From: Davidsoniella eucalypti
Lineage: Eukaryota > Ascomycota > Sordariomycetes > Microascales > Ceratocystidaceae
Assembly (NCBI GenBank): GCA_004009845.1
Contig: RMBW01000004.1
Span: forward strand, 434,001-498,000
Reading direction: 5' to 3'
Length of the DNA stretch: 64,000 nt
The position numbers and the translations under genes were made by a program. Under the pieces are notes generated by a model that had not been told where the DNA came from, did no database searches, and saw only the letters and a list, made by a program, of their open reading frames with translations. Shown piece after piece: positions 1 to 11,692 of the stretch (position 1 is the first letter of the stretch; every line of letters begins with the position of its first letter).

Positions 1-1
1 T

Positions 2-232
2 GTCGAGCCGAAGGCTAAAACATGGAATAGTCGGGCAGAAAGCCTTAAGACATTGAGGCCTTTGTCGGAGAGGTTGAGGGAGCAGATTGTCGAAGATACT
101 GTCTATGATATCGTGGACGAAGTCGATTTCTGGCTACAAGATGGCGGTGGCCCTCGCGGAGGCAAGATTTTCGCTGGCGTCGAGCCTACGGCTGATGACG
201 AGGAGATCAAGGAGTTGGTTCAGGATGACTAA
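2..232 (+). CDS. 3' end of an unidentified protein-coding gene (partial)
   Basis: An open frame runs from the window edge and stops at the TAA at 230-232, giving the last 76 residues of a protein. The tail is rich in charged residues, with a helical stretch (LRPLSERLREQIVEDTVYDI) followed by a glycine-rich turn (GGGPRGG) and an acidic end (DDEEIKELVQDD). Codon use resembles the neighbouring genes. I do not recognise the family, and the start lies outside the window. It is convergent with the AlkB-like gene, whose stop is only about 140 bp away. Confidence 0.6.
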   Translation, partial: VEPKAKTWNSRAESLKTLRPLSERLREQIVEDTVYDIVDEVDFWLQDGGGPRGGKIFAGVEPTADDEEIKELVQDD

Positions 233-373
233 TGAACGCGAGAAGACATGCTTTTAGAATGACTGGTAACCTCTACAGAAATGATAATCAATATGCCATG
301 CGTGATGATGTATACTACATTCGTGTCATAATATTTGCAATGTACTCAATGCTGCCCCCTTTAGAATAATGTG

Positions 374-1996
374 CTAGGTGGCAGTATTGATGGGGAGAGC
401 GGTAGTGTCTATATGCTGTCCCTCTTCTTTTGATACTGGCGGTCTCAACGGTATGTCTTGACGCATATTCAACGGCCGACCATCATCGTCAAACTGCGCC
501 CAGAGAAAGTAGTCGCAGCCCTGGCGACCAGGTACATTACAAGCATGACACATCCAGAAATAACGGCCTCTGGATTCCCTCTTACGCTGGACGACACGTA
601 AGACGCATGGCACGCTGCATTTGCACAGTGGCGTATAGCGCGGGTGCATGTAGTCTTTGTAGTCACGGTAGGTGATGTTGATACGCACATTGCCAGCTAA
701 AGGGTGTGGATCGATACTCTGGGCCGGCACAATGGAATGTTTCCATTCCTCCTGCATATCGGCATGCATAATCAGGAGAGAGTTGTGCGGGAGATGGAGC
801 GAGATTTGGCCGTCTAGATCGTCGTCATTGGCGCCACCATCGGGAGAAGTCTTAGTAGAGGCTTCTACATGCGATAGCGACTCGAGAAGCTGTGTGTCGT
901 CATGACTAAGTTCGTCGGCTTTAGGGATAGACTCTGATGTGCCATTGAACCGAGGAAGAATCCGCCGGACGCGAAACTCACGGGCTACGCCGAGAGATAG
1001 CGAGCCGATGGTGGCGCGGGGTCCCAGATACGTGAGTTGGTCGCAATGCCAGCCGACGCTTTCTTTAGCACCACGATAGCAGTTGACCAGAGCGACGTTA
1101 GGGCTCCACACGTCGGGAGATTGGAAGGGAAGCTTGGTACCACCATATATATTGGTGATTCGGGCTTGGATCTCCCGGTTCACGGCCTCGGCGACTTTGG
1201 GCTTCACCGAGGCTAGATTCGGTGTAAGGCGCCGGACGTCCTGCAGGTGCGCAAGGAATGGATTTTCATGTTAGTTTCAGACCATTCATAGATTCTGTCA
1301 AAAGCAAGTTACGATTAATAAGTGCTCTTCTAGCTGTTTGTATTTATTTACCTTGATACGACCACCATTGTACGCATACTCCGTCTTTTGCCGCCGGAGT
1401 TCATCGTACGTATTTACATAGAACGCTGATGTATGCGGACTCGAGCAGACGTTGTCGAACAATTTAAAGTTGATCTTCTCAAACGTCGCTGCTTCACCGA
1501 CGAGTTCCATCAGCAACGCATTTGCCTCGGCTGCTGGAAGGAAATTATGGATTATAGTACATGGCGTATATTCAGCGATATCCCGGCCGTCGTACAGATG
1601 CAATGTACTCCCCTTTTTAGGCCCATAACGTCGTCGCTTTGTAGCTGTCTGGGCTGCCTCTTCGATCCCTGCGAGATCTCCCGCCGAGCTGGGGTTGGAT
1701 ACGGAGCGGAATTCACGGAGCGTGCTTTGGATGCCGATTGCGGCGGGCTTCTTCTTGGTTTCTGGTGACACAGAGGCTGCGAGAATCGCCGTAACTAGAG
1801 CCACGGAACCTTCGTGTGCAATGAGAATGTCTAGTAGTGAATTGGGCTCAATGGTGGGGAACTTGGACGCCAAGATTGCGAGCTTTATATCGGTTGGCTC
1901 GTCTTCGTGTTCGTCTTTTAGCTGCGCACCAAGACGCGTCGGCTCCGAAGCTTTGTTGCCAGTACGCTTCCGCTTACGCACTACAAAGGCATCCAT
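374..1996 (-). CDS. AlkB-like 2-oxoglutarate/Fe(II) dioxygenase with CUE and GRF zinc-finger domains
   Basis: Two exons, 1996-1352 and 1240-374, are joined across a 111-nt GT-AG intron (1351-1241) to give 503 residues. The start is the ATG at 1996 (MDAFVVRKRKR); an upstream in-frame extension reads into the promoter and is not needed. Domains in order: a basic N-terminus, a CUE-type ubiquitin-binding helix bundle near residues 35-75 (FPTIEP, SLLDIL), the AlkB double-stranded beta-helix core with the iron ligands H280-x-D282 (GWHCDQL) and a distal His in EEWKHS, the 2OG-binding Arg run (RINITYRDY), and a C-terminal GRF zinc finger with Cys-Cys-Cys and the RGRYFWMC core. ALKBH2/3-type enzymes oxidatively remove alkyl groups from DNA or RNA bases. 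The CUE and GRF domains suggest recruitment to ubiquitin and single-stranded nucleic acid, which is inference. It is divergently transcribed from PEX7. Confidence 0.9.
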
Positions 1997-2513
1997 AAGG
2001 CCAAATTGACGATGCTCTCGGTCTATCGTTGCCAATCTATTTTTCTGACTATTTTTTGGATTTGTATACTTGAGCACTGGCGAACATGTCTACAAAGCGC
2101 GCATGGCGTCTCAAAAGCCCGATTCACGCATATGACGCCAGCTCACGTGACTACACGTAATAGCAGACTGGCTTTTTTGGTCTCTTATGCCGAGGTCAGC
2201 TAACATCCGACGCTGCAATGCCCCGCGATTTTCAGAAGGGAAAATGCAGGATTCAGGCGGTTGGCTTTAGCGACTAGGCTTCTAATACTTAGCATCCATG
2301 CTACTCGAAGCTTTTCTTCAGCAGGGGGGGGTATGCGATTGTCAAAGCTACTTTGGAGAGCTTCTTTTATAGTCCCGCAATCATCTTGCTGTGTTCCTGG
2401 TCTGTTGCTTCTGTCGCAGTTAAAAATTCACGATATAGTACACCGCTTAGCCCAGTACATATTCTACACGTCGAATTCATATCCTCTTTCTAGCAACTAT
2501 CCTCTACTTTATC
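1997..2513. promoter_or_regulatory. Bidirectional promoter between the AlkB-like gene and PEX7
   Basis: This 517-bp gap separates two divergent start codons. It holds a CACGTG E-box at 2144-2149 just downstream of a TGACGCCA element (2133-2140), and a pyrimidine-rich stretch close to the PEX7 start. No gene is visible in it. That either gene uses the E-box is inference. Confidence 0.45.
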
Positions 2514-3783
2514 ATGGCTACCCCAATGTTGGAGTTCCGCACGCCGGGATTTAACCCATACGCTGTGCGCTATTCACCATATATCGACTCCCGTGTTGCC
2601 GTCGCAACATCTGCAAACTTTGGCATTGTTGGAAACGGAAGGCTTTTTATCTTGGGCCTTGGGCCTCAAGGAATTGCCGTTGAGCGAGCGTACGTCATGA
2701 TACCCATATGTCTTGTTGTTATTGTTCTTGTTGTTATTGTTGTTGTTGTTGTTATTACTGTTGCAGGCTTGTTCTGTCTATTGCAGCATGTGATTGACTA
2801 TAGAGGCTTCTCCAAAAATCGCTAACTCTTTGTCGCATATTTTGCGCTCATGATCACAGATTTGACACCAACGATTCGCAATACGATCTGGCTTTCTCTG
2901 AGATAAACGAAAACCAACTTGTTATTGCTTGCGGCGATGGCTCGATTAAGCTTTTTGATACTACAGTGGGTGACTTCCCAGTAATGAGCTTTAATGAACA
3001 TAACAGGGAATGCCTTTCGGCAGCATGGAATCCCGTAACAAAAGACAACTTTGCTTCGAGTTCTTGGGACGGCACTGTAAAATTGGTGCGTAGATATGAT
3101 TCACTGGCAGTTTGCCTGTCTCTGCTTAGGAAGTTATGCTGACATGTGATCAGTGGTCACCAACACGAAACTTTGCACTGCGGACGCTTCCTATTGGAAG
3201 TTGTACATACAGCGTGAATTTCTGTCCCTCAAATCCGTCAATCTTATCAGCAGTGTCCTCCGACTCTAATCTACGAATCTTCGACCTCCGGACTCCTGTC
3301 TCGGCAAAATACCATCTAACAGCCATGATGCCTATATGCTCCCGGCCCCCCGGAGAGCCGCAGGTGCCGTCGGAGATCCTGTGTCAAGACTGGAACAAAT
3401 ACGACAACAACGTGATTGCCACTGGAAGTTCTGACTCTTATGTGCGCACGCAAGATATCCGAAATCCGACTGGAGGCTCAACGTCACTGATGAAGGGGCA
3501 TGGATATGCCGTGCGCAGAGTTGCGTGGAGCCCTCATGTCAGCGACATCCTCATTAGTGCCTCGTATGACATGACGGTACGGGTATGGAACGATGCGTCA
3601 AAACTAGGACCGCCAACTCCAGGACGCATGGGCAAGCAGATGGGCTTGATGAATCGACACACTGAATTTGTCACTGGTGTTGATTGGTGCTTGTTTGGAT
3701 CTGGAGGTTGGGTGGCATCGGCGGGATGGGACGAAAGGGTATTACTGTGGGATGCCAATATGCTTCTATCCGGACCAAGATGA
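2514..3783 (+). CDS. pex7: Peroxin-7, WD40 receptor for PTS2 peroxisomal proteins
   Basis: Three exons, 2514-2689, 2860-3085 and 3154-3783, give 343 residues, the usual PEX7 length. Phases match at both junctions (ERA/FDT and KL/WSPTR). The N-terminus MLEFRTPGFNPYAVRYSP is typical of PEX7. WD40 repeats follow, with recognisable ends such as SIKLFD, TVKLW, NLRIFD, TVRVW and RVLLWD. Pex7 binds the nonapeptide PTS2 signal in the cytosol and, with a Pex20/Pex5-type co-receptor, delivers cargo such as thiolase to peroxisomes. Intron 1 (2690-2859, 170 nt) is long for this window and carries a TTG/TTATTG microsatellite at about 2711-2765. Intron 2 (3086-3153) is 68 nt. An acceptor at 2765 inside intron 1 was considered, but it does not restore the conserved frame. 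Confidence 0.95.
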
Positions 3784-4347
3784 GAGAGAGAAGAAACATG
3801 TTATTTCAGTCGTCCTCTGGTAACAATAGAGGCGTCGTCCAACATAACATTCAAACTACATGTACATAGTACTAGAAAAGAGTTCTCGAAAAAAATATAT
3901 ATGCGGGTCTCCATATCGATAAGACTTTTGGCCCACTAAATTTTCAGCGGGGTTTTTTTGAGTTTGATAAGACAAAAAAAAAAGTTATAGCCAGCCAATC
4001 AAATGGCACACCAAATAAACCGGCGGACAATGAATTCTCTGCATCAAGCTAGAAAATTTTCTATATCTTTTTTTTCTCTATCTCTGATTCCCCATCAAGC
4101 ACGAAACTAGGGCGAAGTCTTTGTTTCCAATCCGCTCTTCAACCATTGCTCTTTCCCGGGCATTTTGCTGATTGTTGCTTTTTTCATTGGCTTTATTTGT
4201 CTTGTACGATTGCTCTGCTTCGACTCGTGCAAATATTGCAAATACTGCAAACAGAATATCCTGTGTGCCTCCAGACGCAGACACCCTCACTATCGTCAAC
4301 TCACAACACGCTATATTCACACATAACAGACACCGGTCGACTTCACC
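3784..4347. other. Intergenic: pex7 3' region and helicase promoter
   Basis: No coding sequence is supported. The first part is AT-rich 3'UTR-like sequence with an A9-10 run near 3974-3983. From about 4060 it becomes pyrimidine-rich, typical of the leader of a highly expressed fungal gene, and it ends in CTTCACCATG, a good start context for the helicase. Confidence 0.5.
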
Positions 4348-6570
4348 ATGTTCCGTCAAGGTCTCCGGAGCTGTGCGCCTCTGCGCTTGGTCGCAGCCCG
4401 CGCCAGCCTCTCCACCGGCGTTCCCTCGCCGTTCCTGCGCACTACTCAGATGGCCGTCAAGCCCTCCGTGGCGTCTCTGACCCGTGCCCTCCAGCAGTTC
4501 CGCTTCATGGCCACCGAGGCTATGGCCGAGTCGGAGGCTGCTGAGCCCGCCGAGAAGCAGGACGAGCCGCAGACTCTGTTCGCTGACATCGGCAACGATG
4601 GCCTCGTCCACCCCACCATCATCCGCACTATCGTCCAGGGCATGGGCTACAGCGCCATGTCCGAGGTCCAGGCCCGGACTATCCGCCCTTCTTTGGAGGG
4701 CAAGGATCTGTAAGTATCTGTGTCTCGTTGATTCATATCGCAAGCCGTACTAACCTGCTCTGCTTTCTACAGTGTCGCCCAGGCCAAGACTGGTACTGGC
4801 AAGACCATTGGTTTCCTACTTCCCACCCTACAGCGCATGATCAACGAGGATCCCTCTCTCGCCTCCCGTGGCAGCAAGCGTAATGCCTCGTTTGGCGATG
4901 TGCGTGGTATTGTGATGTCTCCCACCCGTGAACTGGCTGAGCAGATCGCCGTCGAGGCCAAGAAGCTGGTCTATGGCACAGGCCTAGTTGTCCAGGCTGC
5001 CGTCGGTGGTACCCAGAAGAGCGCTATGCTTCAGAAGGCTCGCCGTGAGGGCTGCCACCTGCTAGTTGCTACTCCCGGTCGTCTGCTGGATCTGCTGCAG
5101 GACCCTCGCTCCGGCCTGAAGGCCCCCAACCTGGCCGCCATGGTTCTGGACGAGGCTGATCGTATGCTGGACGTCGGTTTCTCTGATGCCCTTCGCGAGA
5201 TCAGCCAGTACCTGCCCGACCCCAAGGTCAAGGAGCGCCAGACTCTGCTCTTCTCTGCTACTATTCCCAAGGACGTTGTTGCCCTTGCCCGCACTCTCGT
5301 CCGCCCTGACAACTTCGAGTTCATCCAGACTATCCGTGAGGACGACGAGCCTACCCACGCCAAAGTCCCCCAGAGCATTGTCGTCACCCATGGCTGGTAC
5401 AACATGATCCCTTCCATTGTCGAGCTGATGAAGCGTGAGATTGCCGCCTCCGATCCTCAGCTTCCCTTCAAGGCCATCGTCTACACCCCCACCACTGCCA
5501 TTGTCGACCTGCTGTACCCTACGCTGTCTGCTTCTACCCGTGAGCTCGGCCGTAACTTCAGCCGCCACTTCATCCACGGCAAGCTGACCCAGAACCAGCG
5601 TACCCGTGCTGCCGACATGTTCCGCCAGGCCAAGACCGGTTTCCTCATCTCTTCTGATGTCACGGCTCGTGGCATGGATTTCCCCAACGTTTCTCACGTC
5701 ATCCAGATTGCTCTGCCCCCCAACGCTGAGCAGTACGTCCACCGTATAGGCCGTACTGGCCGTGCCGGTAAGGAGGGCAATGGTTACATCTTCGTGCCCC
5801 GCTACATGCTTCCCGCTTCCCGCCAAATGCTGGGTGCTTTCCCCATCAACCCCGACAAGACCCTGGAGACTGCCACTATCGAGCCCTCTGAAACCTCTAA
5901 CGAGTCTCACCCCATTCTCAAGGATGTCTTTGAGTCCTACCAGCGTGCTGACCCCGATACTTTCAACACCACCTACCTGTCTCTCATGGGTTCTATCGAG
6001 CGCCGCACCGCCGAGGATGCCGTTGCTTCCCTGAACGAGCTCACCCGCTTCGGTTTCGGCATGGCCGAGCCCCCCTACGTCAGCGCCAACGCCATCAACA
6101 GACTTGGTCTGTCTCGCGTTCCCGGCCTGAACGTCGGCCGTCCTCGCTTCGACAGCGACAACCGCGGTGATGACCGCCGCTCCTCCTCGCGCTTCGGCTC
6201 CGGCCGTCCGTCGAGCCGTCCTCAGTCTGACGACCCCTTCGACAACATGGTTGCCAACGTCGTTGACCCCAACAGCATTGCCCGGTCCAACCGCCACGTC
6301 GCCAACTTCGGTGATGAGGAGGGTGGTCGTGGTGGCTCCGGCGGCGACCGTCGCTCCGGTGGCTTCGGTGGTGACCGTCGTTCCGGTGGTTTTGGTGGTG
6401 ACCGTCGCTCTGGTGGCTTCGGTGGTGATCGTCGTGGTGGCGATCGTCGCAGTGGCGGCGGCAGTGGCGGCGGCCGTGGTGGCGGCCGTGGTGGCTTCGG
6501 CGGAGATCGTCGCGGTGGCGACCGTGATAGCAAGTGGGGTGGCCGTGGTCAGACCGGTGGTCGTTACTAA
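4348..6570 (+). CDS. mss116: Mitochondrial DEAD-box RNA helicase, Mss116-like
   Basis: Two exons, 4348-4709 and 4773-6570, give 719 residues. The intron (4710-4772, 63 nt) carries a TACTAAC branch point and interrupts the sequence just before motif I. The N-terminus is Arg/Ser/Ala-rich without acidic residues, as in a mitochondrial targeting sequence. Motifs: Q-motif region (FADIGNDGLVH), motif I AKTGTGKT (125-132), PTRELAEQ, DEAD (about 247-250), SAT, and HRIGRTGR (about 444-451). The last 80 residues are an RGG/GGDRRSGGF low-complexity tail that binds RNA in this class. Mss116 proteins act as chaperones for group I/II intron splicing and mitochondrial translation. The strongly biased C-ending codons suggest high expression. 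The paralogous Ded1 and Dbp families lack the targeting N-terminus. Confidence 0.92.
6343..6440 (+). repeat. Coding minisatellite in the helicase RGG tail
   Basis: A unit of about 27 bp encoding GGDRRSGGF is repeated three to four times in tandem with silent differences, followed by shorter GGDRRG units to about 6530. It is an internal repeat of the RNA-binding tail, prone to copy-number change without loss of frame. Confidence 0.8.
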
Positions 6571-7505
6571 ACCTGCCTTCTTTCCGCTTTCCACTTGCTT
6601 TCCCTTCGAATGGCGATTATGTGTACGACTATGACTAGAACAGTAGTAATCACTACTACTATATAACTTCTTCGAGAGACGAACAATCACCCTATCCTTC
6701 CCTCCTCCCAACTATTCTTATCTTTTAACTTGCCTGTCATCGCCATCATAAACGACATGGCCTCTTCTTTTCCTCTCTCTCCCTAGCTCTCTTGTCTGTA
6801 GTGCCTTGAGGCTTTCTGTACTACTACTACTACCACTACTACTAACTACAACTACTACTACTACTACTACTACTACTTCATCCCCTTGTATCACTGCTGC
6901 TTCTACATCCTTGTCACCATATCTTGTCATTCAAATTCGCTTTTATTTTCATCATGTTTTTTTATTTTTCTGTTTACTACTTGTCTCTACTCCGGTTCAA
7001 AATGTATCGTCTTTCTCTTTTTAACTTTGGTCTTCAAGTTTTCGTTTCTCTTGTTTTGTTATTAGGCTCATCTTCTCTGCGTTTTTGGTCTTTTTGTAGT
7101 GTAATTCCTCACATTACCTACTATTTGGTTGCTTCATAGCTGTTAACGTTTTCGCTTTAGAATCATGATGAATAAAAGTTCTTTTTGCATTAGTACACCT
7201 TCATGGTCTTCAATTAACAAAAAATGTGAGAATAAAAAAATAGCTATGCGTGTTCAAAATTCTGTAAACAACTATATCTGTGGGTTGGTTGCGTCTAATC
7301 CAATGTAGTAAAATAAAATGTGATAATATGATAAACCCCAATATGATCCAATCCATAAACGCCGATACTGTCCATTTACCATGGATAGCGATGAGTAATA
7401 ATAATATAAAGCGTAGTAATAAGTCCTGCGAGAGAAGAAATGAAACAAATACAGTCAGTCCTTCGATTGAACGACCTGACAAAGATGCTATTGCGCCTTT
7501 CCCAT
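6571..7505. other. Convergent 3' intergenic region
   Basis: This region between the helicase and INCENP stop codons is T-rich on the + strand. It holds an ACT/TAC trinucleotide microsatellite at about 6820-6877. No convincing ORF or RNA gene is visible; the ORFs here are artefacts of the repeat. Confidence 0.5.
6820..6877. repeat. (ACT)n trinucleotide microsatellite
   Basis: The tract is made of ACT units with a few interruptions (ACC, AAC) and lies between two convergent genes, in the probable 3'UTR of the helicase. Confidence 0.9.
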
Positions 7506-10500
7506 CTATTGGGCTAGGTCACGGCCAAGATCGTAAGACCAGCCTCCATCTCTACGGATGCGGTCACGAGCAGCCATATCCTTGCGAATATCTTCATCAG
7601 TCAGCTTGTCGACGCCAGCCCAGTTCGCACTCGACGTACGAGCACGGAATTTGTTCCAGCGATCCTTGTTCTTGCAGAACACTTCTTCCATGTTAAGGGG
7701 AGCTGGCGGCCCAAAAATCAGCGAGGGATCCATAGTCTCCTGGCGAATGAGCGCACGGCGAAGATCGGGGGAGTCCGCCCATGGCGCTACTCCCATGTTC
7801 CGGGCGTTCTCCTCCTCATCGTCCTCATCCTCGTCCTCGTCCGTATCGATTTCGGGAAGCTCGATGTTGTCGCCATTCTGAAAACGGGGCGACGGTCTTG
7901 GCTTGCCAGTCGACTTAGAGCCAGCGGGAAGAGCTGTGCGGCCAGGGGTCTTGAAAACGCTGGCAGGGCCGCCGGGAGCACCGTTGTTGTTTTGAGCGAA
8001 TGGAATTGCGCCCTTAGAGAACTGTGACATGTCCACATGAGGGCCGGGCTTGGCAGTGTTCTTGAAGAGATCTCGAGAGGGTCCACCAGGCGTTTGAACA
8101 GCTTGGCCATAGGCCGAAGTAGCAGCACCAAACTTAGTAGTAGGCACATCACGCTTGAGGGCAGAAGATGGCCTAACTGGAGGAACCTTCATAGCTGGCT
8201 GAGCTTCAAACTCATCCTCATCAAAGTCGTCTCCAGTGCGGCGGCGCTTACTATCCTTTCCTTGGAAAGATGGGCCATTGCGTGTCTGCTGACCTTTTTC
8301 TTCTTCGAGCTGCCGCTTGGTTGCGAGTGGCCCCTTCATGGCGGACTTAGGACGTGGAATTTCAGGCTGGTTGTTGGCTACACGAGAAGGGGGGCGGCTA
8401 GGCTGAGCCTGCGAGTAGTCGGGAGGACCATTGGGCTGGGAACGTGCTGCGGGAGGAGGAGCACGGGTCTGCTTTGCCCGTTCGATTGCAACCTGGCGTT
8501 GGGCCTTCTTTTTCTCTACAGTCTTGCGGTCCTCGTCCTTCTGCTGTTGTTTCTCAGCATCGACACGGCGCTGCTGTTCTTGACGGCGCGCCTCATCCTG
8601 TTGAGCTACACGTTTGCGTTCGATATCAGCCTTGGCATCCTTGCGTCTTTGCTCCTCTTGCTCTCGCTTCTTAGAGGCCATCTCAGTGGCTCTAGAGCGA
8701 CTAGAGCTTGCAGTAGATGATGCAATAGAGCTCTTCAGACTCATTGTGGAGTCCTTTTCCTTCAAAGACCCTTGGCTACTCTTCAGGCTGAGCTGGGGGC
8801 GGACGGCAGCAGAAGTGTCAAGGGTCTCTGATAGATTCGCAGCAAGAGCGACAGTTGAAGGGTGGTACATGGACGTCGGCTTAACAACAATGTGCTTAGG
8901 AGGCTCAACACGAGACTTTCCTGCAATGGGCTTGGTTGGTCTCTTGATCTCTTTGGTTCGTACACCGTGACTAGTCGGTGGCCGAGCGATAGATGATCCC
9001 GGGCGAGCGGGAGTTTCCGAAACATCAGGTTCCTCCTCTGATTGTGTTTGCTGTTGACGCGGTCGCATCACTTTCCTGGGGCTAGCAAGAGCAGCACGAG
9101 ACTTGGGTCGCTCAGCATCGGCCTGCTTTGTAAGCTCACGCTCTTGTTCTCTCTGCGCAGCTTCTCTTTCCCGTTCTCTCTGGCGTTCGAGCTCCTTCTC
9201 ACGTTCTAGCTCTTTTTCGCGTTCGAGCTCTAATTCGCGCTCATGCTCGCGTTCGCGCTCACGTTTACGCTCTCGTTCCTGCTTTCTTTCTTGTTGCTCG
9301 ATACGTTCGCGTTCACGATCTTTCTCTTTTTCTTGTTCTTCACTGAAAGCCTTGACTTTTGCGCGTTCATTTACGCGGGCGCGCTCCAGCTTGTCGATTT
9401 GATCTTGCATGACCTTAATATCACGTTCATGCTGCTTTTCTAACCGCTCCCGTTCAGCTGAGCCACGCGTCTTACGCACTGGCCTAGGGCTTTCGGTGGC
9501 AACTTGAAGGTCGGAGGCTTTTCCGGAGAGATCAGGATACAGAGATTCGGCTGACGATGTCGGTAAAACATGAAGGGACTCGGTAGACTGCATAGCACCT
9601 GGCATCACACGAGCAGCTGACGGGGACATGAGTGACTTCCCTTCGGCGCTGGCAGCAGCGCTACTAGCCAGAAGACCTTTTGAGCTCTTAAGAATTGACG
9701 ACAGCTTGTTCTTGACCTGCTTGAGAGGACTTTCGCGCACAGTACGAGAAGGAGACTTCATAGGAGAGACTGGACCGCCTACTTCTGGAAGACTGACAAG
9801 GGAAGAGCTGGATATCGAATGGGTTTTGGCGTGGCTTTGTGCTCGCAGTTGTGCGAGAGCAGGGTTGGTGCTGGTATCAGGAAAGAGTGACAATGAAACA
9901 GTCTTAGTATGGTTGGGTGTCATACTCATGCCTCTATCGACCGCATTAGATCGTGAAGGTGATCCCACATTACTTTCTTGTTGGCGCTCTTTAGGTACCA
10001 AGAAGTCATTACCAACACACTCCATTTGGGGGGTAGCACTACTGTCAACAGGAGGATTCAACCAGTCATCATCATCCTCTCCACCTGGGAATGCACCAGG
10101 TGTAGTGCTGACAGGCGGAGCAGTAGGTTTTCTGGTAGGTGAGCCGGGGATCGACAATGGTCGGGTATTTGTCTGTGGTACTACTTGTTGTTGGGGTTGA
10201 GATACAGCTGAAGCTGACGCAACTAGGTTATGTATAGACTTAGATGAACGGGCAGTTTTTGCTTGCTGCTCGCCCAATTTGGTGATTTGATCTTGCAACC
10301 TCTGCGTATAAGTAAGATTATGTAAAGTGGCTTCTGCGGCGGCTTTGTCTAAAGCTTCTTGGTCGACATCCATCACTTCTTCGTCCTGTGCCAAAGCACC
10401 ACCCAAACTCTTCCCGGAAGTCGTTCTAGGATAATAGCTATTACGCAGTATATCCAGATTGCTGGTTCTAGAAACACGAGCACCAGTTGACTTGTGCGCA

Positions 10501-11692
10501 AGGGGCTCGCGGGCGGGAAGAGAAGCGAAGTTAAGACTGCTCTTGCGCATAACTGAACGTATGGGGCTAGGAGAAGCAGACCGAACATTATCATCTTCTT
10601 CATCCTCGTCTTCCTCAGTCATATCAACATCGTCTTCTTCACTAGGAGGGTCAACATGCTGGGAGTTATGTGCATTTTGAGCCAAAGTGTTACTTTGCGT
10701 TGTAAAGTTCTTCAGCGGTGAAGATTTTGTTGGTGAAGACTTGACAGGTGAGGAAGCAATGTGTGTGCCAAATTTTAACTTCGGTGAGCTCGGGGCCGCG
10801 AATAGTGATGTAGCACCCGTTGGTCTAGTTGAGCCTATTCTAGATGATGGTTCGGTAGGGTCATGATCATCGTTGTCGTGGTTATTAGTTTCCCTCTCTG
10901 TCGCATACGCGGCCTGTTGTTGTATCTTTGATGACGTCGGACTATTGACATTACTATGCGTTCTAGATGCTGTCGGTATACGCGAACTAGGCGAGGTCGG
11001 TGGCTCAACTTCTTGGTGCAATGTCTGGCTACCGTAATAGCCAGAGTCGGTTGCATTTTCAATCTGAGAGGAAGACTTTAGGTTCGTTATAACTGGGGCA
11101 GGCGATAGTGCAGGCCTAGAAGGACTTGGTGATGTCGGGTCGTCTGGTGATGAATCTCTAGGTGGATGGGGGACCGTGATCGAGGGTGATTGTGTACGAT
11201 GGCTGAGCTGCTGTGTGAAGCGATTTGGGGCGCCAGTCGGTGTTGTGGACGAAAAGATATCCGACAAAGGCTATGTATGGCATGTCAGTTAGTATATCGG
11301 ATTTCTTTCATATCGCACGATTTGAGGAACTAAACGTACCAATCTCGTCTCTGTGCTCGCGCCGTTAGTCAAGTCAGCGGTAACTGTATCCTGCTTCCGG
11401 GTAGTGTGTGGCGTCTTAGCCCGTAGGCGGCCGGGTGTCTTGAAAATTTCCGCGACATTACTATACATGTCAGTTAGTAGTTGCATCGTATGGTGTTGTG
11501 TAGCTGGGCTGATTCTTACATCTCATTCTCGTCGAAGATACCAGCCATGTGCTCATTGAGCCAGTCAAAGTCATTCCGTGCCGAGAAGGAGAACTCTTCC
11601 ACTTCTTGGTCAGAGATCTTGACTGCAGAACTGCGCTCTTCAGTCAGCCAGGCTGTTGAGCCCAGTGGTATACGCGCCCCTCGCATAGCCAT
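7506..11692 (-). CDS. Inner centromere protein (INCENP/Sli15), chromosomal passenger complex scaffold
   Basis: Three exons, 11692-11520, 11460-11340 and 11270-7506, give 1352 residues; both small introns (59 and 69 nt) are GT-AG and the frame is conserved. The C-terminus carries the Aurora-binding IN-box from about residue 1257, with WADSPDLRRAL, the Phe/Pro-rich LIFGPPAPLNMEEVF and a basic tail. A long Arg/Glu-rich stretch (ERERERIEQQ-type, mid-protein, about 9130-9400) should form a single alpha helix, as in animal INCENP. The N-terminus (NDFDWLNEHM, IFKTPGR) matches the fungal family, and the rest is Ser/Pro/Thr-rich and disordered with many SP/TP sites for Cdk. INCENP holds Aurora B, Survivin and Borealin and targets them to centromeres and the spindle midzone. 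It is divergent from condensin SMC2, whose complex is regulated by Aurora B. Confidence 0.93.

Noticed and set aside
2690..2766. Alternative short first intron of pex7 ending at the GCAG near 2766
   Set aside because: The sequence after it has early stops and lacks the conserved FDTNDSQYDLAFSE segment obtained with the acceptor at 2858-2859.
5062..6711. 549-codon ORF antisense to the Mss116-like helicase
   Set aside because: It is a mirror of the C-ending codon bias of the helicase gene; the Ala/Val/Thr-rich product has no domain.
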